Position numbers and translations under genes: made by a program. Below, piece by piece: positions 6,164 through 12,869 of a stretch of 13,738 nucleotides of DNA. Position 1 is the first letter of the stretch; each line of letters opens with the position of its first letter. Origin of the DNA: an uncultured Ellagibacter sp. (GTDB taxonomy: Bacteria; Actinomycetota; Coriobacteriia; Coriobacteriales; Eggerthellaceae); assembly GCA_934661105.1 (NCBI GenBank), contig CAKUIV010000043.1:1-13738 (forward strand), read 5' to 3'. The notes below the pieces were generated by a model. That model saw only the letters and a program-made list of their open reading frames with translations, searched no databases and was not told the DNA's origin.

Positions 6164-8464
6164 ATGGGAGAATCCTGCACCTGCGGAAAGCCCTTTATCA
6201 CTGAGGAAGACGGCGTCATGAAGGTGCGCACCTGCGCCTGGTCGCCCCCGGGAGACCATCCCGTGGGATGCGGCATGTTCATCCATGTGAAGGACGGCAA
6301 GATCGTCAAGGTCGAGGGCGACCCCGACCACCCGATCACCCAGGGACGCCTGTGCCCGAGATGCATCGCGCTCGACGAGGTGGTCTACCATAAGGACCGC
6401 CTGCAAAGCCCGATGAAGCGCGACCGTGCCGACCGCGGCAAGGACAAGTGGGAGAAGATTTCCTGGGACGAGGCGTACGACCTGCTCGAGGAGAAGATCC
6501 GCGGCTTCCAGGAGAACTACGGCGCCGAGTGCATCTTCACGCTCACCGGCACCGGCCGCGAGTCGACGCTTTACGCGCCTGTGTACGGCCCTGCCATCAT
6601 GAACACGCCGAACGGCGCGTCGACCTACCCGTTCTCGGGCGAGGCCTGCTACGGCCCGCGCGCCACTATCGTGAACTACCTGCTCGGCGCAGGTGTTCCC
6701 GAAATCGACTCCGCGCAGTTCTTCCCGGACCGCTACGACGACCCGCGCTGGGTGTGCCCGAAGTACATCATGGTATGGGGCAAAGACCCGCTCTACTCGA
6801 GCCCCGACGGGTTCTTCGGCCACAGCATCATCGACATCATGAAGCGCGGCGCGAAGATCATCACCGTCGACCCGCGCCTCACCTGGCTCGGCGCGCACGC
6901 GGAATACCACCTGCAGCTGCGCCCCGGCACCGACGCCGCGGTCGGCATGGGATTTCTGAACGTCATCATCTCGGAAGACCTCTACGACCACGACTTCGTG
7001 GAGAAGTGGTGCTACGGCTTCGATGAGCTTGCCGAAGCGGTCAAGCCGTGGACGCCTGAAAAGGTCCAGGAGGTTTCCTGGGTCGACCCGGACACGCTCG
7101 TCGGCGCGGCCCGCGCCTTCGCGACGAACGCTCCCTCCACCGCGACCTGGGGCGTGGCGCTCGACCAATCCAAGCAGTCCACCCAGGCGGCCCAGTGCTT
7201 CATGGCCATCTGCGCCATCTGCGGCTACATCGACGTGCCCGGCGGCATCACCATCACCAAGCCCACGAGCTTCATCGGCCAGTGGAGATACGACATGTCC
7301 GACACGCTCACCGAGGGCATGGCGGAAAAGCACATCGTCGACCCGACGGGCAAGTACCGCATGTTCAATACGGGCGCGGCCATGGGCGGCGTTCAGGGCG
7401 ACACGCTCTTGAACTGGCTCGAGGGCATGTACAAGGACTATCCGGAGTACTACCCGCTGCGCATGTGCTGGCTCATCGGGTCGAACCCGCTCGCCTGCAT
7501 GGCCGACCAGCCGCAGCGCTGGTATGCCGCCATGAAGGACCTCGATTTCATCGTGGCGCAGGACATCTTCATGACGCCGACCATCATGGGGCTGTGCGAT
7601 CTGGTGCTGCCGCTTTCCACGTTCGCCGAGCACGACGGGCTCGTCACGCCGAATTACGGGCGCAACCAGCACTTCGTCGGCGCCATGAACACCGCGGTCG
7701 AGAACCCGAACACGAAAAGCGACTTCGAGATCCTCGTCGACATGGGCAAGCGCATGCGCCCGGAGATCTGGGGCGACTTCACCACGATCGACGACTTCTT
7801 CGACGAGAAGCTCAAGGAGAACTACGGCTACGGCATCGGCGATTTGCGCGAGAACAACGTCATTCAGGCGGACTATACGTACAGAAAGTACGAGAAGGGT
7901 CTTCTGCGCGACGACGGCGAGCCCGGCTTCCAGACGGTGACGGGTCGCGTGGAGCTGTACTCTTACGTGCTTTCCGCTTACGACGAGCAGCCGGTGCCTT
8001 ATTTCGAGGAGCCCGACTACAGCCCCGTGTCCCAGCCGCCCGAGGTCGTGGAGAAGTACCCGCTCGTCTACACCACGGGCGGACGCCATATCAGCGCGTT
8101 CCACTCCGAGCATCGGCAGGTTCCCTCGCTGCGCGCGCTGCATCCCGACCCGCTCGTCACCATCAACCCGGTGACCGCGGCGAAGTACGGCATCAAGGAC
8201 GGCGATTGGGTACGCGTCGAGACGATGTTCGGCAAGTGCACTCAAAAGGCGCACCTCACCTACGAGGTCAATGAGAAGACCATCCACGTGGAGCACGGCT
8301 GGTGGTTCCCCGAACAGGACGGCGAGGTCCCGAACCTGTTCGGCACGTTCGACGCGAACGCGAACAACCTCATCCCGCACGAGAGCGTGGGCGTCACCGG
8401 CTACGGCGCGCCGTACAAGAACGGTATCTGCTCCATCACGCGCGTCGACAGCATGAAAGATTAG
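6164..8464 (+). CDS. Molybdopterin oxidoreductase B, catechol dehydroxylase-like
   Basis: This 766-aa paralogue of the enzyme at 1208 is about half identical by eye, and much more in the cofactor-binding stretches. Its Fe-S region has C24, C36, C64 and C67; D31 stands where enzyme A has C28. Cys162 in GEACYGPR is the probable Mo ligand. Further signatures are TVDPRLTWLGAHAEYHLQLR, LRPGTDAAVGMGFLNVI, DIFMTPTIMGLCDLVLPLSTF, TTGGRHISAFHSEHRQ and GWWFPEQDGEVPNLFG. No Tat signal is present, which implies a cytoplasmic enzyme. The ATG at 6164 is preferred: AGGGGGAG (6151-6158) lies 5 nt upstream, and translation from farther upstream would overlap the zinc-ribbon gene; an in-frame GTG at 6158 is the only close alternative. 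The gene is followed by its own ferredoxin subunit. It probably reduces a hydroxylated aromatic related to, or derived from, the substrate of enzyme A. Confidence 0.9.
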   Translation: MGESCTCGKPFITEEDGVMKVRTCAWSPPGDHPVGCGMFIHVKDGKIVKVEGDPDHPITQGRLCPRCIALDEVVYHKDRLQSPMKRDRADRGKDKWEKISWDEAYDLLEEKIRGFQENYGAECIFTLTGTGRESTLYAPVYGPAIMNTPNGASTYPFSGEACYGPRATIVNYLLGAGVPEIDSAQFFPDRYDDPRWVCPKYIMVWGKDPLYSSPDGFFGHSIIDIMKRGAKIITVDPRLTWLGAHAEYHLQLRPGTDAAVGMGFLNVIISEDLYDHDFVEKWCYGFDELAEAVKPWTPEKVQEVSWVDPDTLVGAARAFATNAPSTATWGVALDQSKQSTQAAQCFMAICAICGYIDVPGGITITKPTSFIGQWRYDMSDTLTEGMAEKHIVDPTGKYRMFNTGAAMGGVQGDTLLNWLEGMYKDYPEYYPLRMCWLIGSNPLACMADQPQRWYAAMKDLDFIVAQDIFMTPTIMGLCDLVLPLSTFAEHDGLVTPNYGRNQHFVGAMNTAVENPNTKSDFEILVDMGKRMRPEIWGDFTTIDDFFDEKLKENYGYGIGDLRENNVIQADYTYRKYEKGLLRDDGEPGFQTVTGRVELYSYVLSAYDEQPVPYFEEPDYSPVSQPPEVVEKYPLVYTTGGRHISAFHSEHRQVPSLRALHPDPLVTINPVTAAKYGIKDGDWVRVETMFGKCTQKAHLTYEVNEKTIHVEHGWWFPEQDGEVPNLFGTFDANANNLIPHESVGVTGYGAPYKNGICSITRVDSMKD

Positions 8465-8476
8465 GGGGTGCGCGAA

Positions 8477-8809
8477 ATGCAACATGCGATGATCATCGAT
8501 TACAAGTACTGCACGGGCTGCGAGTCCTGCGTGGTTTCCTGCGCGAAAGAGAAGGGCCTCGGCCCCGAAGAGTGGGGCATGAAGGTGAACCAGATCGGCC
8601 CGAACAGGATCGCCGGCAAATGGGAATGGGACTATGTGCCCACGCCCTCCCGCGCGTGCGATCTGTGCGAGGAGCGCCGCGAGGCGGGGAAGGTCCCCTT
8701 GTGCGAGCTGCACTGCCTCGCCAAGTGCATCGAGATCGTGCCGCTCGAGGACGTCTCGCGCCGCATGGCCGAGCTCGGCCCGGACAAGGTCGTGTGCTAT
8801 CTGCCCTAG
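8477..8809 (+). CDS. Two-cluster ferredoxin-like electron-transfer subunit B
   Basis: This 110-aa iron-sulfur protein is paralogous to the one at 3514 and has the same cysteine spacing: C12-x2-C15-x2-C18-x3-C22, then C61-x2-C64-x11-C76-x3-C80-x3-C84, plus C107 near the end. The linker W-E-W-D-Y-V-P-x-P is conserved. The start is placed at ATG 8477 because MQHAMIIDYKYC then aligns with the N-terminus of subunit A, and AGGGGG (8463-8468) lies 8 nt upstream; GTG 8468 and ATG 8489 are in frame but less good. It begins 12 bp after the stop codon of enzyme B, and the ribosome binding site overlaps that stop, so the two genes are translationally close and the proteins are likely partners in electron transfer. 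Confidence 0.88.
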   Translation: MQHAMIIDYKYCTGCESCVVSCAKEKGLGPEEWGMKVNQIGPNRIAGKWEWDYVPTPSRACDLCEERREAGKVPLCELHCLAKCIEIVPLEDVSRRMAELGPDKVVCYLP

Positions 8810-8820
8810 ATCCCCCGCCG

Positions 8821-8850
8821 CCGGGAGCGCGTAAGCTTACGCGCTCCCGG
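8821..8850. repeat. Perfect 30-bp palindrome after module B
   Basis: CCGGGAGCGCGTAAG (8821-8835) is followed directly by its exact reverse complement (8836-8850). In RNA it would form a very stable hairpin 11 nt after the ferredoxin B stop codon. No T-run follows on either strand, so it may protect the mRNA 3' end, work as a Rho-independent signal without U-tail, or bind a protein dimer. Confidence 0.65.
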
Positions 8851-8891
8851 ATCGGCAAAACATAACGCGATTATTCCCATCCCCATTTCAG

Positions 8892-8936
8892 GCGCGGCCC
8901 GCTATCCCTCTAAACGCGGGCCGCGCGTCATTTTAT
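8892..8936 (+). terminator. Intrinsic terminator after module B
   Basis: GCGCGGCCCGC (8892-8902) and GCGGGCCGCGC (8916-8926) form a perfect 11-bp GC stem with a 13-nt loop, followed by GTCATTTTAT. This is a usable intrinsic terminator on the + strand, ending the molybdoenzyme locus before the convergent gene. Confidence 0.65.
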
Positions 8937-8944
8937 CGCGAACG

Positions 8945-8963
8945 GGGCGGCGTAAAGCCGCCC
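8945..8963 (-). terminator. Stem-loop just after the aldo/keto reductase stop
   Basis: GGGCGGC (8945-8951) and GCCGCCC (8957-8963) form a 7-bp stem with a GTAAA loop. On the - strand it begins 5 nt after the TAG stop (8968-8970). No clear T-run follows, so strength is uncertain. Confidence 0.45.
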
Positions 8964-8967
8964 TCTG

Positions 8968-10065
8968 CTACTCTCCGAAGTACGCGGCGATTTCCTCCAT
9001 GCGGGTCGATTGGGCCACGCCGAAGGGGCAGCGTGCGTCGCAGTGGCCGCAGTGCAGGCAGTCTGCGGCGTGCTTGCCGAGGTTGCGGTAGTGGTCGGCC
9101 GCGAGTTCGTCGCCGAGGCGCGCCAGGTCGTAGTAGCGGTTCGCGAGCCCGATCTCGATCCCGGCAGGGCAGGGCTGGCAGTGGTTGCAGTACACGCAGG
9201 CGGGGTTCGCCTCGCGCGGTGTCATGCCGCCCAACACGGAGTAGTCGCGCGCTTCCGGCGCCTCGTCCAAATACCCGAGCACGTCGTCCAGGTCGGATTC
9301 GCTCCTGACGCCGGGCAGAACCGACACGACGCCCGGTTTGTCGAGCGCGTATTGGATGCACTGCGTGCGCGAAAGTGCTCGCCCGAAAGGGGACTGCGCC
9401 GCGTCGAGCAGCTGCCCGCCCGCGAACGCCTTCATCACCGTCACGCCGATTCCCGCGCGCTCGAACTCGCGGTAGAGCATCGCGCGGTCCTGCGCGCCGC
9501 CCTTGCCGTAGCTCGACTCGTCGGTGTAGTCGTACATCGGGTTGATGCTGAACATGGCGAGATCCATCTCGCCTGTGGCGATGAGCCGCCGCGCGATGTG
9601 CGCGCTATGCGTGGAAAACGCCAGGTGACGGATCGTTCCGTCCTGTTTTCGGGACAGCGCGTAATCCCAGATGCCGCCGTTCATCACGCGGTCGAGGTCG
9701 GCGTCCTCGTCGATGCAGTGGATGAACCCGAAGTCGGCGTAGTCGGTGCCGAGCGTCTTCAGGCGCTGCTCGAATTCCCCGATCGCCTGCTTGGCGTCGG
9801 TCGTCCAGCCGTAGCTGCCGCTCCCGTAGCAGGCGCCGATATGGACCTGCACGTGCACGCGCTCGCGGTGGCGCGAAAGAGCCCGCCCGAGCGGCTCGAG
9901 CACCATGGCCTTGCTCGGGATGAAGTCGAACACGTTCACGCCGGCGTCGATCGCCTTCTCGGCGACGCGCTCGATTCCCTTCGGGTCCGAATTGTGCAGG
10001 CTGCCCGCCCCGACCCCGATGACGCTTAATTTCTCGCCGCCGTGCGGCAATGTGCGGTACTGCAT
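8968..10065 (-). CDS. Aldo/keto reductase with C-terminal 2x[4Fe-4S] domain
   Basis: This is a 365-aa cytoplasmic protein of the 4Fe-4S aldo/keto reductase group. Residues about 1-285 form the TIM barrel. The tail carries two clusters: C290-x2-C293-x2-C296-x2-C299-P and C336-x2-C339-x2-C342-x3-C346-P, the usual spacing for this group. The catalytic tetrad looks incomplete: D47 is present in VNVFDFIPSK, but K52 stands where the Tyr is expected, H75 stands in the strand that normally holds the Lys, and H116 (FIHCID) is kept. It may therefore be a Fe-S/flavin-linked redox protein rather than a classic NADPH carbonyl reductase. The start at 10065 (RBS AGGGAG, about 7 nt upstream) is chosen over an in-frame ATG at 10110, which would lie inside the promoter. 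Its natural substrate is unknown. Confidence 0.88.
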   Translation of the reverse strand: MQYRTLPHGGEKLSVIGVGAGSLHNSDPKGIERVAEKAIDAGVNVFDFIPSKAMVLEPLGRALSRHRERVHVQVHIGACYGSGSYGWTTDAKQAIGEFEQRLKTLGTDYADFGFIHCIDEDADLDRVMNGGIWDYALSRKQDGTIRHLAFSTHSAHIARRLIATGEMDLAMFSINPMYDYTDESSYGKGGAQDRAMLYREFERAGIGVTVMKAFAGGQLLDAAQSPFGRALSRTQCIQYALDKPGVVSVLPGVRSESDLDDVLGYLDEAPEARDYSVLGGMTPREANPACVYCNHCQPCPAGIEIGLANRYYDLARLGDELAADHYRNLGKHAADCLHCGHCDARCPFGVAQSTRMEEIAAYFGE

Positions 10066-10098
10066 GGAAAGCTCCCTCTCGTCTCTTCCTCTGCCGCT

Positions 10099-10129
10099 AT
10101 GAAACCCCATGGAGTTAGCTCAAAGTCAA
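10099..10129 (-). promoter_or_regulatory. Promoter of the aldo/keto reductase, MerR-like spacing
   Basis: On the - strand TTGACT (10124-10129) and TTTCAT (10099-10104) are separated by 19 nt. The spacer carries TTGAGCTAACTCCATGG, which resembles the TTGACTTnGAGnTAACTC operators of MerR/AdhR-type regulators that control aldo/keto reductases. Overlong spacers with an operator between -35 and -10 are typical of MerR activation. No MerR gene is in this window. The start site would be near 10092, matching the CDS start at 10065. Confidence 0.5.
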
Positions 10130-10218
10130 GTTTCCGTGAACATGCGGGCGGGGAAGGCGGGGTTGGGGAGGGGCGGGAAAGGCGGGCCCACGATGGCGAG
10201 CGAAACGGGTGGAATGGA

Positions 10219-10256
10219 AGGGGCGGGGGCGCTCGAAAGCGAGACCCCCTGCCCCT
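10219..10256 (-). terminator. GC-rich hairpin overlapping the MFS stop codon
   Basis: AGGGGC-GGGGG (10219-10229) pairs with CCCCC-T-GCCCCT (10245-10256), and CTCG pairs with CGAG inside, around a short loop. It overlaps the TAG stop (10255-10257) of the - strand MFS gene. No T-run follows, so it is a terminator-like structure rather than a textbook one. The rest of 10130-10218 is purine-biased and shows nothing else. Confidence 0.4.
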
Positions 10257-11523
10257 ACTTCGCCACGCGTTTGTCGGTGGCGGCGTAGACGCCGATGATG
10301 ATGACGGCTGCCGCGACCAGCATGACGAGCAGCGCCGCGTATGACACGAGGTAGGTTCCGAACGCCTCGGTGAGAAAGCCCGGCAGGAACGTGAAGACGA
10401 ACCCGCCGAGCGCGTAGCACACCTGGAAGTTCTTGATGGTGCGCGTCTCCTTGCCGCGCGGGGCAAGCTCGATCGACCATACCGATATGCCCACGGTGCC
10501 GAGCGACATGCCGACGCCGAACATGAGCACGCCGACGCTTGCGAGGCCCGCATTCCCCATGTCGGACAGGCAGAGCACGGCCGTTCCCGCGATATAGAGC
10601 GTGAAGAACGCCACCGACCCGCGCTTGGTGCCCACGCGGTCGAACACCACGCCGCTTGCCAGCTTGGCTGCGGTGAGGCAGGCGCCGTTCACGGCCACGA
10701 GCGCTGCGGCGTGCTCGGCGGTGAATCCCTCGGACGTGAACAGCACGGCCAGGTAGTTTCCGCCGCCTACCGCCGCGCAGCCGATGAACGTCATGGCCAA
10801 GAACAGAAGCGGCATCGTGCGAGGGGAGAGGTTGCGGTTCGTGCGCGCCCGCTTCGAGCGCGTGGGTTTCTCGGCGCTTCCGTCTGCCTCGGTTCCGCTT
10901 GCCTTCGGGCTTCCCTCGTACGGCGCAAGCCCCATGTCGCGCGGGTTGTTGCGCAGAAGCGCGAACACCACGACGCCGATGGCGAGCGCGAGCACCGCCT
11001 CGGCGGCAAATGCCGTTCGCAAGTCGAACGAGCTGATAAGCGCCACCGCCGTGTTCGGGATGATGATGGCCGCGACTCCCGACCCGACCGCCGCCACGCC
11101 GGCGACCGTGGCCACGTTGACGCGGAACCATCGGTTGATGAGGATTGTCGAGGCGATCATGCCGCCGAACCCGTAGCCCAAGCCCGTCAGCACCGATGCC
11201 GCGCAGAGCAGGGCGAAGTTCGCGTCGGCGAACGCGTACAGCGCGAACCCGGCGCTCACGCCGAGCGTCGCGAGAAACGCGCCCAAGCGGCAATCGAGCA
11301 GATCGTAATAGCGTCCCACCACGAGCATGGCGAGCAGCGACACGAAGGTGCGCACCGACACGATGATCGACGCGCCCGAATGACCCACGCCCGGCAGGTC
11401 CACCAGGTAGGGCTGGTACACGGAAAACGATGTGGACGGCAGGCCCACGTTCGTGAACAGGATCAGAAAGCAGCACGCAGCCACCACGACCTCGTAGCGC
11501 TGCTTCACCTTTGCGAATATCAC
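10255..11523 (-). CDS. MFS transporter, OFA-like
   Basis: This is a 422-aa, about 12-helix major facilitator starting at GTG, with AAGGTGG (11531-11537) 7 nt upstream. A motif-A-like GRYYDLLDCRLGAFL follows helix 2, and VVFDRVGTKRG stands at the same place in the second half. The central loop NNPRDMGLAPYEGSPKASGT is of the same kind as in the MFS gene at 4433, so both belong to one subfamily. Near the C-terminus are SIELAPRGKETRTIKNFQVC and a last helix ending in ATDKRVAK. The gap to the aldo/keto reductase (189 bp) contains a hairpin and a promoter, so the two genes are probably separate units. It likely carries an organic anion, but no substrate can be inferred; a functional link with the aldo/keto reductase is possible. 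Confidence 0.92.
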   Translation of the reverse strand: MIFAKVKQRYEVVVAACCFLILFTNVGLPSTSFSVYQPYLVDLPGVGHSGASIIVSVRTFVSLLAMLVVGRYYDLLDCRLGAFLATLGVSAGFALYAFADANFALLCAASVLTGLGYGFGGMIASTILINRWFRVNVATVAGVAAVGSGVAAIIIPNTAVALISSFDLRTAFAAEAVLALAIGVVVFALLRNNPRDMGLAPYEGSPKASGTEADGSAEKPTRSKRARTNRNLSPRTMPLLFLAMTFIGCAAVGGGNYLAVLFTSEGFTAEHAAALVAVNGACLTAAKLASGVVFDRVGTKRGSVAFFTLYIAGTAVLCLSDMGNAGLASVGVLMFGVGMSLGTVGISVWSIELAPRGKETRTIKNFQVCYALGGFVFTFLPGFLTEAFGTYLVSYAALLVMLVAAAVIIIGVYAATDKRVAK

Positions 11524-11578
11524 GTTCGAACCACCTTAAGAATCTCGCGCGCATCGACATTCGTGCCCGCGGCTGTCT

Positions 11579-11587
11579 AGCATAGCA
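11579..11587 (-). promoter_or_regulatory. Extended -10 for the minus-strand MFS gene
   Basis: On the - strand TGCTATGCT gives an extended -10 (TGC plus TATGCT) about 55 nt before the GTG start. The -35 region (CCTTAA, 17 nt upstream) is poor. The site lies inside an imperfect palindrome, GGCTG...CAGCC (11571-11590), which could be an operator. Confidence 0.35.
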
Positions 11588-11663
11588 GCCCCATGTTTCG
11601 ATTAAGGGAAAACTTGGCGTGCGCCGCCCGCGCGGCTTTGCGCGGCCTTGTATGCCCCTGCTT

Positions 11664-11692
11664 TTCATTGGCACCTGTCCTTGCGGTAGAAT
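11664..11692 (+). promoter_or_regulatory. Promoter of the threonine aldolase gene
   Basis: TTCATT (11664-11669) and TAGAAT (11687-11692) are separated by 17 nt, with the -10 40 nt before the ATG. The -10 is good and the -35 weak. Between this and the MFS promoter (11588-11660) the only structure seen is a GC hairpin, CCGCGC/GCGCGG (11628-11645). Confidence 0.45.
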
Positions 11693-11731
11693 GCGGAGGC
11701 GACTGAGAAAGCGATCCCCGGAGGGTTTTCC

Positions 11732-12766
11732 ATGATACGACTGAACAACGACTACTGCCACGGCGCGCACCCCAAGGTGCTCGAAGCGCTTGTCAACGCG
11801 AACGACCAGGCGTTTTGCGGGTACGGATGCGACGATGCGTGCGAGCGCGCCGCGAAGCTCATCCGCGAGCGCGCCGGCGCGCCCGAAGCCGACGTCCATT
11901 TCCTCGTCGGCGGCACGCAGGCGAACTTCGTCATCATCCGCGCGGCGCTTAGGCCCTGGCAAAGCGTCATCTGCGCCGACACGGGGCACATCAACGTGCA
12001 TGAAACGGGCGCGGTCGAGCATGCGGGCGTGAAGTGCGAAACGGCTCCGAATGCGGACGGCAAGATCTCGGCCGCCCAGATCGACGCGATCGCTGCCAAC
12101 TGGGAGGAAAGCACCATCCCCGAGCACATCACGCAGCCGAAGATGGTCTATATCTCCATGGCGACCGAAACCGGCTCGGTCTACACGCTGGCCGAGCTTG
12201 AGGCCATCCGCCGGGTGTGCGACGCGCGCAGCCTGTACCTCTTCATCGACGGTGCGCGCCTGTCCTACGGCCTCGAGGCCGTAGGCGGCGACGTGGCCCT
12301 TCGGGACATCGCGCGCGTGGCCGACGTGTTCTACTGCGGCGGCACCAAGTGCGGGGCGTTGTTCGGCGAGGCCGTCGTCATCACGAACGACGAGCTCAAA
12401 CCGCATTTCCGCGCCAGTATGAAGCAGAACGGCGCGATGCTCGCGAAGGGTTGGCTTCTGGGCCTGCAGTTCGAGGCGCTCTTCACCGACGACCTCTACT
12501 TCGCGATCGCCCGTCGTGCGAACGAGCTTGCCGTGCGTGTGAAGGAGGCCTGCGCGAAGGCCGGCATCCCGCTGTTCGCGCAGACGACGACCAACCAGGT
12601 GTTCATCACGGTGGCCGACGACCAATACGAGCGGCTTTCCCGCGATTTCGAGCTCGAGTTCGAGCAGCGCGTCGACGAGGGCCACGTGGCTATCCGCGTG
12701 TGCACCGCTTGGTCGACCACCGAAGACGAGATCGCGGCGCTCGAAGCGGCGATCGCGGCGCTGTAG
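11732..12766 (+). CDS. ltaA: Low-specificity L-threonine aldolase (PLP)
   Basis: This 344-aa cytoplasmic PLP enzyme of fold type I cleaves L-threonine or L-allo-threonine to glycine and acetaldehyde. LVGGTQANF (58-66) is the phosphate-binding and helix-capping region, H86 in DTGHINVHETGAVE is the ring-stacking histidine, D173 and R176 in FIDGARLSYGL contact the cofactor, and K206 in GGTKCGALFGEA is the Schiff-base lysine. The length is typical. GGAGGG (11720-11725) stands 6 nt before the ATG. It begins with RLNNDYCHGAHPKVLEAL, as related bacterial aldolases do. The gene is divergent from the MFS gene and has its own terminator, so it seems to be a single-gene unit without an obvious link to the molybdoenzyme locus. 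A related beta-eliminating lyase activity cannot be excluded. Confidence 0.9.
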   Translation: MIRLNNDYCHGAHPKVLEALVNANDQAFCGYGCDDACERAAKLIRERAGAPEADVHFLVGGTQANFVIIRAALRPWQSVICADTGHINVHETGAVEHAGVKCETAPNADGKISAAQIDAIAANWEESTIPEHITQPKMVYISMATETGSVYTLAELEAIRRVCDARSLYLFIDGARLSYGLEAVGGDVALRDIARVADVFYCGGTKCGALFGEAVVITNDELKPHFRASMKQNGAMLAKGWLLGLQFEALFTDDLYFAIARRANELAVRVKEACAKAGIPLFAQTTTNQVFITVADDQYERLSRDFELEFEQRVDEGHVAIRVCTAWSTTEDEIAALEAAIAAL

Positions 12767-12789
12767 AGGGTTTCGCAGGAGCTGCGGGT

Positions 12790-12823
12790 GCCGGCGCCTC
12801 CCATGACGCGCCGGCCTTTCCTT
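12790..12823 (+). terminator. Terminator after the threonine aldolase gene
   Basis: GCCGGCGC (12790-12797) and GCGCCGGC (12808-12815) form a perfect 8-bp stem with a 10-nt loop, followed by CTTTCCTT. It ends the aldolase transcript. Confidence 0.6.
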
Positions 12824-12848
12824 GAGCCCCTGTCTTACGCTCTATGCT
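12822..12848 (+). promoter_or_regulatory. Weak candidate promoter of the nitroreductase gene
   Basis: TTGAGC (12822-12827) and TATGCT (12843-12848) are separated by only 15 nt. The -10 is fair, but the spacing is poor. It lies 22 nt before the ATG at 12870. Confidence 0.3.
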
Positions 12849-12869
12849 CCCTAGCAAGAAAGGAACCTC

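Noticed and set aside
6134..8713. Very long open frame (859 codons) on the minus strand
   Set aside because: It is antisense to enzyme B and its ferredoxin, in a GC-rich region where stops are rare. The product is rich in R, V, H and A without family motifs, while the + strand frame has clear molybdoenzyme signatures.
1208..8809. Recent duplication of the two Mo-enzyme modules
   Set aside because: The copies are alike in protein motifs, but DNA identity is clearly broken up, with different linkers and gaps, so this is an old duplication or separate acquisition rather than a fresh repeat.
10066..10110. N-terminal extension of the aldo/keto reductase to the ATG at 10110
   Set aside because: That ATG lies within the candidate promoter, and the added 15 residues do not match the family, which begins at MQYRTLPHGGEKLS.
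10115..12685. 856-codon minus-strand frame across the MFS and threonine aldolase genes
   Set aside because: It covers two genes with clear domain motifs in other frames and would read through both promoters and the divergent gap. Its sequence is low-complexity and arginine-rich.
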